Assembly: GCA_945876945.1 (NCBI GenBank)
Contig: CAMCQE010000008.1
Coordinates: 1 to 55,982, forward strand
Direction of reading: 5' to 3'
DNA from: Klebsiella pneumoniae
Lineage (GTDB): Bacteria; Pseudomonadota; Gammaproteobacteria; Ga0077536
Length of the DNA: 55,982 nt
Part shown: positions 34,189-43,771 of the stretch, one piece after another
Layout of the letters: the number at the start of each line of letters is the position of its first letter
Position numbering within the stretch: the first letter of the stretch is position 1
Notes under the pieces: generated by a model
The model's input: only the letters and a program-made list of their open reading frames with translations
Told to the model about the DNA's origin: nothing
Databases searched by the model: none
Translations under genes and position numbers: made by a program

Positions 34189-37100
34189 CTACGGCGGGCT
34201 GCGCTCCGGGCGGGCGGGCGTCCACTGCCACTCACGCCAGCCGTCGAGCAAGGGGAAATAGAGCGCGAGCTTGATGGGACGCGGCTCGAGTGCGTAGAGC
34301 AGTTCCGCGTAACGGGTGAGCTGCGGTCGATAGCGCTCGAGTTCGGAATCCATAAACGCTTCCGGTCGGCCGCCCTGATGGTCACCGGTTTTGAAATCGA
34401 TGATCCATCGGGTGCCATCGGCGTCGATGAACGTGCGGTCAAGCACAGCGTCCGCCAGCACCCCATCACGGATCGCGGCGATTCGATATTCGGCCGCCGC
34501 CTGCTGATGATCATTCGACAGAATCCAGCGTCCACGCGTGCTCTGGAGCGCGCCAGATACAGCGGCCATCACGCGCCCTGTCGCCGACCGCAGGCTGTCG
34601 CCGAGCAGGCCGCAGGCGCGCAATTCCGCCAGCACAAAGTCACGGGCGCCTGCGAGTTGATGCTCGTCCCAGGCGTCCAGTCCTTCGGTTGCGATCAGCT
34701 CGAGCAATAAATGGGTCACCGTGCCCACGTGCTTGGCGACCGGGCTCGCCCAGTCAAACTCAATGTCTGCGGGCGCGGAGAGATGATCTGGCGCCGCAGT
34801 TGGCGCAGCGGGCAGGCCGGCCAGGCCCAGGCGCAGCGCCGCCGGCTTGGGAAGCTGACGCGCGCCTGCGGCATTTGTCGGCAGATCAGCCTGGAAGCTC
34901 GCCGCCAGACAGGGCCACAACATGGCCAGAAAGCTGTCGTTTTTGGGCTTGCAGAGCGAGCCGTCCACTTTTACCAGACGCTGGGCGCAGAGATGTAGCT
35001 GGTCGCGCGCGCGGGTCAAGGCCACGTACAACAGCCGCCGCATCTCGGCCGACTGCTCTTCCTGATCGAGACCCCGGACAAAATCGTAGTTGCGTGAGTC
35101 GCCGGCACCCACCGCCGGTAGCGGCGCCAACAACAGATTGGGCGGCGGCAGGTCGGCGGCCTCATGCCACACCATCAGCGGCTTGGTATCGGTCCTCACC
35201 CCCCGATCAAGCGCCGGCAGAATCACCACATCGAACTCCAGCCCCTTCGATTTATGGATCGTCATCAGCGCGACCGCGTTGCCTTGGTGACGCGGCGTCG
35301 GGGCGTAGCGCTCGGTGAGCATGGCTTCGAAAGTCTTGGCCGCAAATTCTGGATTGCGAGCTTCGAATTCGGCCAGCAATCCGAAGTAGCGGTCGGCGTA
35401 GCGCAGTTGCTCCTCGGGCCACAGTTGCGGGCCGCCAAGCGCGAGCCAGGTGTCTTCGACCACGGTCGACCATGGCTCTCGCCGCGCCCGTCGCAGGGCA
35501 GGTTCAAGCACCGCGAGCAAGGCTTGCAGCCGCTGCGCATCGTCGACCGCCAGCGCCGCGAGCCGTTGAGGTTCCTGCATCAGGGTCCACAGACTGCGCC
35601 ACCGGTCGCCCTCGGTGAGGCTGGCCAGCGCATTCAGGGAAAGTCCGCACCAGGGGGCGCGCAGCAGCGCAAGCCAGGCGATGCGATCCTGCTGGTGCAT
35701 CAGCGCCCGCGTCAGGGCGATGAGATCCCCCACCAGCGGCATTTCGTTGAGCGGCGCGACATCGGTCGCCGCCACCGGAATGCCCGCCTGTTCCAGCAAC
35801 AAGGGCAAGAGGCCAAGGTGCGAGCGACTCCGAACCAGTACCGCGATGCTCGCCGCCGGCCGCGCCGCGCGGGTTGACTGAATAATCGCCAGCAAAGCCT
35901 CCGCCTCCGCCAGCGCATCCTTGGGCGGGAGGGGATGAATCTGTACGGCCGGCGCCCCATCGCCTTCGCGAGTCGACACCAGCCCGCCAAACCGCGGCAG
36001 GCGGTCCTCGGTGGAGGCAAACGCTGTCGGCAAGGCCAGATTCAGCCAGTCAATCAGCGGCGCGCAGGTGCGGAAATTGGCGGAAAGGCGCAGACATTCC
36101 ACCGGCACCCCACCAAAACGGCGCTCGGCGATGATGCGCGAAAACAAGCCCACCTCAGCTTGCCGGAAGCGGTAGATCGACTGTCGTGGGTCACCCACCA
36201 GAAACAAGGTTCGGCCGTCGCCCACGGTCCAGGCTTGCGTGAGCAGTTCAAAGAAATCGTGCTGGCTGCGAGAGGTGTCCTGAAACTCATCTACCAGCAA
36301 ATGTTTGAGGCTTAAGTCCTGCCTCAGGGCAAATTCGCTCGGCGCCTCCAACTCGCCCAGCGCCTGCAGGGCGCTGTCGGCGATGGCCTGAAAATCACAC
36401 AGCTGTTGCTCATCAAACACGAGCCGAAGCTGGATGACGGCAAGGGTGAGAAAATCCAGCAGCACGGAAACCGACGCCCAGGCGTCGTCGCTGTAGCGTC
36501 CGTCGGGCAGGGCTTTCGCCCGCCGCAGGCGCGCAAGGAACGGCGACGCTTCCTGCAATTGTTCGGCGAACGCTTTGTAGCGTGCTTTGAGCGCTCTGCC
36601 TTCCTCGCCCGCCACCACGCACTCGCTGTTCAGCGTTTTGCGCAGCGCTTTGCCGTCTTTCTGGAGCAGCCACCGCGCCAATGCACCCGCACTTTCAACC
36701 GTAAGCGCATCGAGATCGAGGCTTGCCAACACGGTCAAGGGCGACTCGGGCGCCTGCACCGCGAAGGTCGCGCCCACCGCGTGCGCCAGCGCGGTCAATT
36801 CGTGGTGCAGCCGCTGGGGCAGCGATGCCGACAGGGCTTTGAGCGCCGGTGCTACCGCTGCACGCAGCGTTTGCTCCGCGAGCGCGCGCGACGGGCGCTT
36901 CACGGCGCGGGCCAGCCACTGTTCGCGACGCGGCAGCATCTCGGTGAGCAGGGCTTCGGTGCGGCGCCAGTCGTTATCCAGCACGGTGAGCGCCTGCGCG
37001 ACCAGCGGCCCGTAGTGCGCATCCTCCAGACAATCGAGCGTTTCGCGCACGGCACGCTGATAGAGCGGTGCCGCGTCTTCTGCCGGCGATAGCGCCGCCG

Positions 37101-37509
37101 CCGGGCCCGCCGTCAGCGGCGCCTGCCGGGCAAGCGTGGCGGCGAGTGCGTCGATGGTTTGAATTCTCAGCCGCGATGGCTGGGTGAGCAGCTGCCAGCC
37201 CCGCGCCCGGTCGTGGGCCGCCACGGCGCAGGCCAGTTCCCAGGTCTGCCGTTCGTAGGACTTTGTCGGCGGCGGCCCATCGGCGCTCGCCAGTGCGTCC
37301 AACACGCGCCCGCGCAATTCCTCTACCGCTTTGCGGGTAAACGTGACCGCCAAAATTTGCTCCGGCTCGTCAACCCGCGCTAACAACACCAGCAGGCGTT
37401 GGGTCAACAGCGAGGTCTTGCCCGAACCGGCCAAGGCCTCGACGACAAAACTATGGTCCGGATCCAGCGCCCGCTGCCGCGCGGCGGCGTCTTCCTCACG
37501 CGTCGTCAT
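34189..37509 (-). CDS. addA: UvrD-type helicase-nuclease, AddA-like
   Basis: An 1106-residue superfamily 1 helicase with a C-terminal nuclease, the A-type partner of a double-strand-break repair complex. Walker A is VVEALAGSGKTSLLTQRLL, and helicase motifs LLVDEFQDTSRSQHDFFELL, FLVGDPRQSIYRFRQAEVGL and VALMTIHKSKGLEFDVVILP follow in order. The PD-(D/E)XK nuclease core is DRTFIDADGTRWIIDFKTGD near the end. The ATG at 37509 overlaps the stop of the AddB-like gene by 14 bases; an ATG 11 codons earlier is less likely. Together they should process DNA ends for RecA loading, replacing RecBCD. Chi recognition cannot be judged. Confidence 0.88.
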   Translation of the reverse strand: MTTREEDAAARQRALDPDHSFVVEALAGSGKTSLLTQRLLVLLARVDEPEQILAVTFTRKAVEELRGRVLDALASADGPPPTKSYERQTWELACAVAAHDRARGWQLLTQPSRLRIQTIDALAATLARQAPLTAGPAAALSPAEDAAPLYQRAVRETLDCLEDAHYGPLVAQALTVLDNDWRRTEALLTEMLPRREQWLARAVKRPSRALAEQTLRAAVAPALKALSASLPQRLHHELTALAHAVGATFAVQAPESPLTVLASLDLDALTVESAGALARWLLQKDGKALRKTLNSECVVAGEEGRALKARYKAFAEQLQEASPFLARLRRAKALPDGRYSDDAWASVSVLLDFLTLAVIQLRLVFDEQQLCDFQAIADSALQALGELEAPSEFALRQDLSLKHLLVDEFQDTSRSQHDFFELLTQAWTVGDGRTLFLVGDPRQSIYRFRQAEVGLFSRIIAERRFGGVPVECLRLSANFRTCAPLIDWLNLALPTAFASTEDRLPRFGGLVSTREGDGAPAVQIHPLPPKDALAEAEALLAIIQSTRAARPAASIAVLVRSRSHLGLLPLLLEQAGIPVAATDVAPLNEMPLVGDLIALTRALMHQQDRIAWLALLRAPWCGLSLNALASLTEGDRWRSLWTLMQEPQRLAALAVDDAQRLQALLAVLEPALRRARREPWSTVVEDTWLALGGPQLWPEEQLRYADRYFGLLAEFEARNPEFAAKTFEAMLTERYAPTPRHQGNAVALMTIHKSKGLEFDVVILPALDRGVRTDTKPLMVWHEAADLPPPNLLLAPLPAVGAGDSRNYDFVRGLDQEEQSAEMRRLLYVALTRARDQLHLCAQRLVKVDGSLCKPKNDSFLAMLWPCLAASFQADLPTNAAGARQLPKPAALRLGLAGLPAAPTAAPDHLSAPADIEFDWASPVAKHVGTVTHLLLELIATEGLDAWDEHQLAGARDFVLAELRACGLLGDSLRSATGRVMAAVSGALQSTRGRWILSNDHQQAAAEYRIAAIRDGVLADAVLDRTFIDADGTRWIIDFKTGDHQGGRPEAFMDSELERYRPQLTRYAELLYALEPRPIKLALYFPLLDGWREWQWTPARPERSPP

Positions 37510-40057
37510 CGCTATCCTCCTCCGAGGTATCAGCTTGTTCACGGATCCGGCACAACAGCGCCAACTCGCAGTACCGACAGGTGGTCTTGCGATCCTTGGG
37601 ATCCACCCGCGCCTCGCCGGCCATGTATTCCTCCGCCAATGCGGTCAGCGCGCTGCGCCACTGCGCAAGGCTGTCTTCAAGATCTGTTTCTGGCGCGGCC
37701 TTGTCGGCCTCCTTCGGCAAGAGCATGAGCTGGGACTCCGCGCGATGGACCCGCGCAAACCCAATCGCCGCGACCGGCGCGGGATGTTCCGCGAGCGCGT
37801 ACAGGAGCAGTTGCGGCGCGGTGGGGCGTGGTAAGTCCCACTCGTTTCGCGCCGTTTTGCCGGTCTTGTAGTCGAGAATCAGCAGGCGATCGCCGGCCAG
37901 GCGGTCGATGCGATCGATGCGCAGCGAGAACTCCAGCGCGCCCACCGCGAGCCGGCGCTCGGACTCCACTTCCTCCACCTCAAACGGCACCCGCTGGCGT
38001 TCAAACGCCAGCCATTCGCGCATCACCAACACCAGTCTGGCGTGCTCGAGTTCGCGCACCCGGCCGGTGATTTCGGCCAGCGCGTCGAGAGCGGTGGTTA
38101 CCGCGCGGTCGATGGCCAAGGTCAGCGCCGCATCCGACAGCGCGAGGAGCGCGGCCTGACCGTTCAGATGTTGCCAAAACGCCGCCAGCGCCCCGTGCAC
38201 GAGATTGCCGCGGTCCTGCGGGTCGGGCCCCGGTGTTTTGAGCTCGAGCCCGGTTGCGCGCAAACGATGGGTGGCAAACGCCTTGAACGGGCACAGCGCC
38301 TGATCGGTAAGCACCCTGCTGCCGCCTTTGACCTCGGCCGCCCGCTCGAGCGACAGCGGTACCGCTTGCACCGCAGGCATCGCCTCCAGCGCCGGCAGCG
38401 CGCGCCGTGTTCGCCAGCGCCCGGCAAGCGCCGCCGCGCTGGCGGTCGCGGGGATTACCTGCCCCAGGCCCGCTACCGGCCGCAGCGGCGTATCGTCTTC
38501 CAGGCTCGCGCAGCTCAGCTCACAGACCTCGGCTTGCGCGGCGATCTGCGCCAGACAGCTGCGGGCGAACGCCTGATCGTGGGTCGGATGACTGCCGGGC
38601 ACGGCGTTGTCGCGCAGTAACACTGGGGGCAACAGCGGGTTAATGACCCGCATCGGCGGGAATCTGCCGTCATTCAGGTTCATCACCCAAACGGCCGCCG
38701 GACTCAGCGCCGCGGCCTCTTCGAGCGTCAGTAATTCAATCGCGTCCACCACTGCCGGCCGCGTGACCCGGATGGTTTTGACGACCGCCCGCAATTGACT
38801 GAGCGCCCCGGTAGCGCTGGCGACGGGTGACACCGCATCAAGGCTGGCGGTGACGTCAAAGGCCCGGGCCAGGGCGTCATGGGCGGCCCGTTCAGCATGG
38901 GTCGTTGCCCGCTCGCCCGGCCAGCCGGCGGCTTTGAGACGCTTTTGGGCGTGGACCATCCAGGCCTGCAGGTTTTGTGTGGCCGGCGCGCTTTCAGCCA
39001 GCCACAGCACAGTGCCCATGCGGCGCGCAAGTTGAGGGCAGCCGCCAGCGGCCAAACGCGACAGCTCCGCGCCGGAAAAACGGGTCTTTTTTTGTTCGAG
39101 CAGCGTCGCCGCCAGACGCGCCCGCGGCGCGGCCTCCTCTGCATAAGCCGCCAAATAGGGGCTTTGGACGAGGGCCGCTGCGGTTTCTCGTTCAAGACCG
39201 CTCGCCAGACCCAACAACGCCAGCGCGTGCCTCACCATCGGGGTGTCGGCTAAAGCGATCCCGGCGACGCCCCCCCAGATGAGCGGACCGGTCTGCGCCT
39301 CCAGCCCACCGGCGGCGCGCTGATAGCGCAGCGCCTGCTCGGCAAAGCTCGCAATGGCGGCGGCGTCCGGCAACACCACCGCCACGCTGCGATGGCGCCC
39401 ACCGGCACGTTGCGCAAGCGCCCAGTCAAAAGCCGCACCGAACTCCTCTTCCCGGCGATTGAATTGCCTGATCGGGTATCCGCCAAGTTGCGGCGCGGCG
39501 GCCGGCGGTAACACGCCGAGCGCGCGAAATGCCGGCCCGGACCGCGAGAATCCGCAAAACAAGCCGGCCGTGCCACGCACCCCGGCCGCGACGGCGGCGG
39601 CCACCAGATCGGGCTCCGCGATTGCGCCGAGCGCCGCGCAGCGGGCCTGAAACCGGGCGGTCCAGTCGATCAAGGCTTCGTATTCAGGCGCCCCTGCGGC
39701 GCGCTCCGGCAAGCGGTTTTGCAATTGCCACTCGTTCACCAGTGCATGCGCCTGACCGGCGAAGCGGACCAGACTGTCGACCTGCTGCGTCACCAACTCC
39801 GGCGTTGCGCCTATCACCTGCGACCACAGCGTGCGGGTTTGCTCGGCCGTAAGCCGAAACCGCTCGGCACCGGGCCACGATCGGCGCAGGCGCCCTGTTT
39901 GCGTGATACGGGTGAGCCATTCGCCAAAGCCCAGCACATCGGGCGCGCGCCACACCGTCGCCCGGGTGAGCGCCTGCTCGCGAGCGATTGCGCGGCGCAA
40001 GGCCGCACCGATACGCATGCCTGCCACCACCACAGGGCCGTCGTTTTCGATCCGCAT
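37496..40057 (-). CDS. addB: PD-(D/E)XK nuclease family repair protein, AddB-like
   Basis: An 853-residue partner of the helicase-nuclease, of the type called probable DNA repair protein (TIGR03623) in beta- and gammaproteobacteria. The N-terminal part is a degenerate helicase-like region. The C-terminal nuclease has LLILDYKTGKTARNEW. Iron-sulfur staple cysteines are visible as one Cys in DQALCPFKAF and three in TTCRYCELALLCRI (C-x2-C-x5-C), as in AddB. ATG at 40057 has AGGAAG nine bases upstream; a GTG at 40081 is an alternative. The next gene overlaps its end. Confidence 0.85.
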   Translation of the reverse strand: MRIENDGPVVVAGMRIGAALRRAIAREQALTRATVWRAPDVLGFGEWLTRITQTGRLRRSWPGAERFRLTAEQTRTLWSQVIGATPELVTQQVDSLVRFAGQAHALVNEWQLQNRLPERAAGAPEYEALIDWTARFQARCAALGAIAEPDLVAAAVAAGVRGTAGLFCGFSRSGPAFRALGVLPPAAAPQLGGYPIRQFNRREEEFGAAFDWALAQRAGGRHRSVAVVLPDAAAIASFAEQALRYQRAAGGLEAQTGPLIWGGVAGIALADTPMVRHALALLGLASGLERETAAALVQSPYLAAYAEEAAPRARLAATLLEQKKTRFSGAELSRLAAGGCPQLARRMGTVLWLAESAPATQNLQAWMVHAQKRLKAAGWPGERATTHAERAAHDALARAFDVTASLDAVSPVASATGALSQLRAVVKTIRVTRPAVVDAIELLTLEEAAALSPAAVWVMNLNDGRFPPMRVINPLLPPVLLRDNAVPGSHPTHDQAFARSCLAQIAAQAEVCELSCASLEDDTPLRPVAGLGQVIPATASAAALAGRWRTRRALPALEAMPAVQAVPLSLERAAEVKGGSRVLTDQALCPFKAFATHRLRATGLELKTPGPDPQDRGNLVHGALAAFWQHLNGQAALLALSDAALTLAIDRAVTTALDALAEITGRVRELEHARLVLVMREWLAFERQRVPFEVEEVESERRLAVGALEFSLRIDRIDRLAGDRLLILDYKTGKTARNEWDLPRPTAPQLLLYALAEHPAPVAAIGFARVHRAESQLMLLPKEADKAAPETDLEDSLAQWRSALTALAEEYMAGEARVDPKDRKTTCRYCELALLCRIREQADTSEEDSDDDA

Positions 40058-40180
40058 TGATAAGTTCTTCCTGAAAGGCACGGCCCATCGTAGCCGGGCA
40101 GAGGCTCAGGAAATGGGCCTGAGCGTGCGCGGTGTCACTACAAAAGTGTACAGTCGCGAGACTTCATCTACCGGGGATTA

Positions 40181-40657
40181 ATGCCTATGAAAACCGCCGC
40201 CGAAGGCTCCCGCTACCCGCGTATTGCCACCCGCCGCCTGATCGACGACATCCTTGAGCAGCGCAAGAAAATGCTGGTGCTGCTGTGGGAACTGGCCAAG
40301 CAAAATCTGAGCGCACCAGACGAATCTACCCGCGAGATGCTCGACGAGTTCCTTACCCTGCTCGTGGACTACATCGCGACCGGTCACTTTGGCCTGTACG
40401 GCCGCTTTTCGGCCGGCGTCGAACGCCGGAGCCAGATCGTGGATACAGCGCGCGGGATCTACCCCCGGATTGCGACCACGACGGCGGTTTCGGTCGATTT
40501 TCTCGAGCGCTACGAAGGCGCCGATGAAAATACCCTGAAGCAGCTGAGCGCCGACCTCTCCCGCCTGGGCGAGCATTTGACCACCCGCATCGAGCTGGAG
40601 GACCAACTCATCTCCGCCATGCTCGACGGCGAGCCGGTCCCCGGCACCGAAGCCTGA
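40181..40657 (+). CDS. Rsd/AlgQ-family sigma-70 regulator
   Basis: A 158-residue all-helical protein. The family lines RRLIDDILEQRKKMLVLLWE and FLTLLVDYIATGHFGLYGRF correspond to the Rsd/AlgQ pattern LIDxWLxERxELLVxYxxL...LVDYVSAGHFEVYE. Rsd binds sigma-70 region 4 in stationary phase; AlgQ affects alginate and siderophore genes in Pseudomonas. ATG at 40181 follows GGGGATTA; a second ATG two codons later is possible. It is divergent from the AddB-like gene and convergent with the TerB-like gene 7 bases away. Confidence 0.82.
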   Translation: MPMKTAAEGSRYPRIATRRLIDDILEQRKKMLVLLWELAKQNLSAPDESTREMLDEFLTLLVDYIATGHFGLYGRFSAGVERRSQIVDTARGIYPRIATTTAVSVDFLERYEGADENTLKQLSADLSRLGEHLTTRIELEDQLISAMLDGEPVPGTEA

Positions 40658-40664
40658 ACCTCGC

Positions 40665-41108
40665 TCAGCGGCCCCCGGCCGCGAGCTTGGCCTGAATGAA
40701 GTCGGCGTGGGAAAGATGGAGCAAGTCGCCGAGCTTACGGAGTGCGTATTCCTCGAATCGGTCGAGGCGTCCGTCGGCTAAGGCGACTTGCCAGAGGGCG
40801 ACCAAGCAACGCCGCTTGTCCGCCAGCGTCAGGGTGTCGTTCAGCACGCTGGTGAATTCATCCAGCGAGATCGAGTCCTCAACCCGCTGTTCGGCTACGC
40901 CGAGCAGCGCTTGCGCCTCGTCTTCAGTCAAGCCCAGGACGCTCGCCGCGGCCTCCTTAACACGATGCCGCTCAGCGGGGTCAAACTCATGGTCGGCCCG
41001 GGCGATCTCCAGCAGCAAGGCCAGCACCGCCAACTCGGGCGTGGGCCGCGCCGCAACGCTTGGGCCCACCGACCATGCCCGCACCTTCTCTGCCAACATT
41101 CTGAGCAT
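40665..41108 (-). CDS. TerB-like tellurite-resistance family protein
   Basis: A 147-residue helical protein of the TerB/DUF1332 group. The pattern LAVLALLLEIARADHEFDPA and the matching later segment LVALWQVALADGRLDRFEEY are the two Asp-containing helical repeats of the family (ALLxEIARADxxFDxxE...LWxVAxADGxLxxxEE). These acidic residues bind metal in TerB. ATG at 41108 is preferred, since upstream codons are Arg-rich and lack family similarity. It is divergent from rsmE, with 40 bases between starts. Role probably stress- or membrane-linked; not certain. Confidence 0.82.
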   Translation of the reverse strand: MLRMLAEKVRAWSVGPSVAARPTPELAVLALLLEIARADHEFDPAERHRVKEAAASVLGLTEDEAQALLGVAEQRVEDSISLDEFTSVLNDTLTLADKRRCLVALWQVALADGRLDRFEEYALRKLGDLLHLSHADFIQAKLAAGGR

Positions 41109-41148
41109 CTGACCGTCCCGATGACTTCTTTCGCCGCCTGCCTGCCTT

Positions 41149-41874
41149 ATGTTGCCGCGCATCTTCAGCCCTGAGGCCCTGCGCGGCGCGAGCCTCATTG
41201 TCCTCGACCCGGTGGGCAGTCGTCATCTGCGGGAAGCCTTGCGCATGCGCCTCGGCGACCCGCTCATCGTGTTCGATGGTCAGGGCGGAGAATATGCGGC
41301 GAGCATCGCGCAAATCGACCGCCAGCAGGTCAGCCTCAAACTTGGCGAGCACCGCGACATCAGCCGCGAGTCACCGCTGTTCATCACGCTGGCCCAGGGG
41401 ATCTCGCGCGGCGAGCGCATGGACTACACCATCCAGAAGGCAGTGGAACTTGGCGTCAACCGGATCGTGCCGCTGGCTACCGACCGCAGCACGGTGAAAC
41501 TGGACGACGAACGCGCCCGCAAACGCGGCGAGCATTGGTTCGGCATCATGCGCCACGCCGCCGAGCAAAGCGGCCGCACCGGCTTGCCCGTGCTGGAGGA
41601 GGTGCGCACCGTCGTGTTGCACGCCACACAGGAACAGGCGTCATTGCGACTGATGCTCGACCCTGGCGCCGAAATCTCGCTGATGGAATTGCCTGCCGCC
41701 AGCGCCATCAGTCTCGCAATTGGTCCGGAGGGCGGCTTTAGCGCTACGGAACGCGAAATTCTGGTGGCGGCCGGCTATCAGCGGGTGCGGCTTGGGCCCC
41801 GGGTGCTGCGCACTGAAACCGCCGCGCTGGTGGCGATTGCTCTGCTTCAGGCCAAATTTGGGGATCTCGTCTGA
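41149..41874 (+). CDS. rsmE: 16S rRNA m3U1498 methyltransferase RsmE
   Basis: A 241-residue SPOUT methyltransferase that uses SAM to methylate N3 of U1498 in 16S rRNA. The N-terminal PUA-like part begins LPRIFSPEALRG. The SPOUT core has TLAQGISRGERMDYTIQKAV, VELGVNRIVPLATDRS and the knot residues AIGPEGGFSATEREIL, then LGPRVLRTETAALVAI. All key family residues are present and length is normal. ATG at 41149. It ends 6 bases before the opposing algR-like gene. Confidence 0.95.
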   Translation: MLPRIFSPEALRGASLIVLDPVGSRHLREALRMRLGDPLIVFDGQGGEYAASIAQIDRQQVSLKLGEHRDISRESPLFITLAQGISRGERMDYTIQKAVELGVNRIVPLATDRSTVKLDDERARKRGEHWFGIMRHAAEQSGRTGLPVLEEVRTVVLHATQEQASLRLMLDPGAEISLMELPAASAISLAIGPEGGFSATEREILVAAGYQRVRLGPRVLRTETAALVAIALLQAKFGDLV

Positions 41875-41880
41875 GACGCG

Positions 41881-42597
41881 CTAACGCAGGCGACGCTTCA
41901 CCTCACTGACGAGGCGTCGGCTCACCGGCAGACTCGTCGCCACATCGCGCAGACGCACCTCGTAATTGCCCAACCTATCCCTCACCAGTTCGGTGATGAG
42001 CGCCACCGCCACCAGCGTATGTCGATGGATGCGCAGGAAGCGCTCGCCAAATTCTTCTTCGAGCGCGCGCAGGGAGTCTTCGACCAGCAGCTCCCCGCCG
42101 CGATGACAGACCCGCACATAGCCACCGTCGGCCTCGAAATATTGCACGTCCGCCAGTGGCACCAGACGCAGGGTGCCCGCCACCAGCGCCGAGAGATGGC
42201 TGCGCGTGTTGCTCGGCACGCTCTGGCTTGCGCGGGCTGCGGTCCATTGGGCAGCGCGACCGAGCGCCGCCTGCAAGCGCTCAAGCCGCACCGGCTTCAG
42301 CAGGTAATCGATCGCCTGGGCGTCGAAAGCGGCCAGCGCGTGAACGTCAAACGCAGTGGTAAAGATCACCGCCGGCGCCACGGGGAGTTGCGCGAGGTGA
42401 CGCGCGACTTCCAGCCCGTCCATGCCCGGCATCTGAATATCCAGCAGCACGACGTCCACCGCCGTGTTCTCCAGCAGCTCGAGCGCTGCCAGCCCGGTCC
42501 CCGCTTCTATCGCGACGACGCCGGGCAGCAGTTCGTGCACCAGACTGCGCAGCCGCGCTCGCGCCAGCGGCTCATCGTCAACGATGGCGATCTGCAT
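41881..42597 (-). CDS. algR: LytTR response regulator, AlgR-like
   Basis: A 238-residue regulator: receiver domain (acidic pair in [14 protein letters not shown], phosphoacceptor in VVLLDIQMPGMDGL, Lys in YLLKPVRLERL) followed by a LytTR DNA-binding domain (ADVQYFEADGGYVRVCHRGG, FLRIHRHTLVAVALI). ATG at 42597 overlaps the kinase gene end by 20 bases. The pair next to argH repeats the arrangement of algZ-algR in Pseudomonas and Xanthomonadales, where AlgR controls exopolysaccharide and type IV pili. The exact regulon here is unknown. Confidence 0.85.
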   Translation of the reverse strand: MQIAIVDDEPLARARLRSLVHELLPGVVAIEAGTGLAALELLENTAVDVVLLDIQMPGMDGLEVARHLAQLPVAPAVIFTTAFDVHALAAFDAQAIDYLLKPVRLERLQAALGRAAQWTAARASQSVPSNTRSHLSALVAGTLRLVPLADVQYFEADGGYVRVCHRGGELLVEDSLRALEEEFGERFLRIHRHTLVAVALITELVRDRLGNYEVRLRDVATSLPVSRRLVSEVKRRLR

Positions 42598-43639
42598 GCG
42601 TCTTGGACTCGATTGGAATAATCAATGTGGCGCGATACGCCTGCGCGGTCTGCTCAATGCGCAACTCACCGGCCGCGCCGTAGCGTGCCGCCAGCCGCTG
42701 ACGCAAATTCTCCTGCGCCACATGGTTCCCGCTCACCGGCGGACTGCCGGCGTCGGCAACAGGATTACTGATCGTGATGCGCAAGCGTCCCTCGGCCACG
42801 GTCGCCTCGATGCCAATCACCCCGCCCTGGGCCAGACGTTCAATCCCGTGATGAATCGCATTCTCCACCAGCGGTTGGAGACTGAGCGGCGGCAGCTGCA
42901 GGCCGGCGGGCAAGCCGTCGGTGGCCCACAGCACCTTCAGCCGCGGGCCTAGCCGCAAGGTTTCAATCGCCAGATAGCGTCGCACCAGATCGAATTCATC
43001 CGGCAGCGGCACCAGCTGCTGATGATTCGACAAACTCGACCGCAGCAGGTCAGAGAGGTCTTCGATGGCGCGCTCGGCGGTGGCCGGATCGGAGCGTGTA
43101 AGGCTCGCGATGGTGTTCATGCAGTTGAACAGAAAATGCGGCCGAATCCGCGCCTGCAGCGCCTGTAACTGCGCGCTAGCGGCGGCGGCGGTGCGTTCCT
43201 GCCAGTGATGCTGAACGTAGAAATAACGCAACACCACCGCGGTGACGATGGCGGTCACCGCCAGCGTGCGGGCAAGCAGGGCGCCATGCCCAATCAACAA
43301 CAGCGAGAGATTGGCGCCGAACGGCGTGCACAACCACCAGGCCGCCTCCGCAATCAGCAGCGCCACGGCGATCACCAGCGCATAGGCCGCGAGCGCCTCG
43401 GTGGTCTCGCTCTGCCGGCCAAGCCAGCCGCGCAGGGCACACAGGGCGCCCGCCGCCGATAGGCCAATCCACTGGATATACAGCGAGAGCAGCGCCAGTT
43501 CGGTCAACGCCGCCTCACCAAACCCGGCCCGCACCACGGTGAGGATAAAGGCCAGCAACTCGCCCACCATCACCACGGTGAACTGCGCCCGCACACCGCA
43601 CAGGTCGGGCAGGAAGGACACGCGCGCAGGCGTTTTCAC
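42578..43639 (-). CDS. algZ: LytS/AlgZ-type sensor histidine kinase
   Basis: A 353-residue membrane kinase starting at a GTG (43639) with GGAGGA upstream. The first 145 residues contain four to five membrane spans. The catalytic part is of the PF06580 type: phosphoacceptor His in [21 protein letters not shown]-box [17 protein letters not shown], and a Gly-rich end [15 protein letters not shown]. The typical ATP-lid is short as in this family. It overlaps and precedes the AlgR-like gene and is divergent from argH, whose start lies 133 bases away. Confidence 0.86.
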   Translation of the reverse strand: MKTPARVSFLPDLCGVRAQFTVVMVGELLAFILTVVRAGFGEAALTELALLSLYIQWIGLSAAGALCALRGWLGRQSETTEALAAYALVIAVALLIAEAAWWLCTPFGANLSLLLIGHGALLARTLAVTAIVTAVVLRYFYVQHHWQERTAAAASAQLQALQARIRPHFLFNCMNTIASLTRSDPATAERAIEDLSDLLRSSLSNHQQLVPLPDEFDLVRRYLAIETLRLGPRLKVLWATDGLPAGLQLPPLSLQPLVENAIHHGIERLAQGGVIGIEATVAEGRLRITISNPVADAGSPPVSGNHVAQENLRQRLAARYGAAGELRIEQTAQAYRATLIIPIESKTHADRHR

Positions 43640-43735
43640 GGCGCGCGATCCTCCACCGCCGGCCAGCCCGAAAAACTTCGCGTCCTGTGGTTCATCAAGC
43701 GCCCTCGCGCCGGTCAGCGGCGCCCGCCCCTACGA

Positions 43736-43741
43736 TATACT
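43736..43741 (+). promoter_or_regulatory. Possible -10 element of argH promoter
   Basis: TATACT stands out in an otherwise GC-rich 132-base gap, 31 bases before the argH ATG. No good -35 is found at the right distance, so the site is weakly supported. Confidence 0.3.
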
Positions 43742-43771
43742 CCCGGCACTTTTCAGCTAGAGCTTTATGTG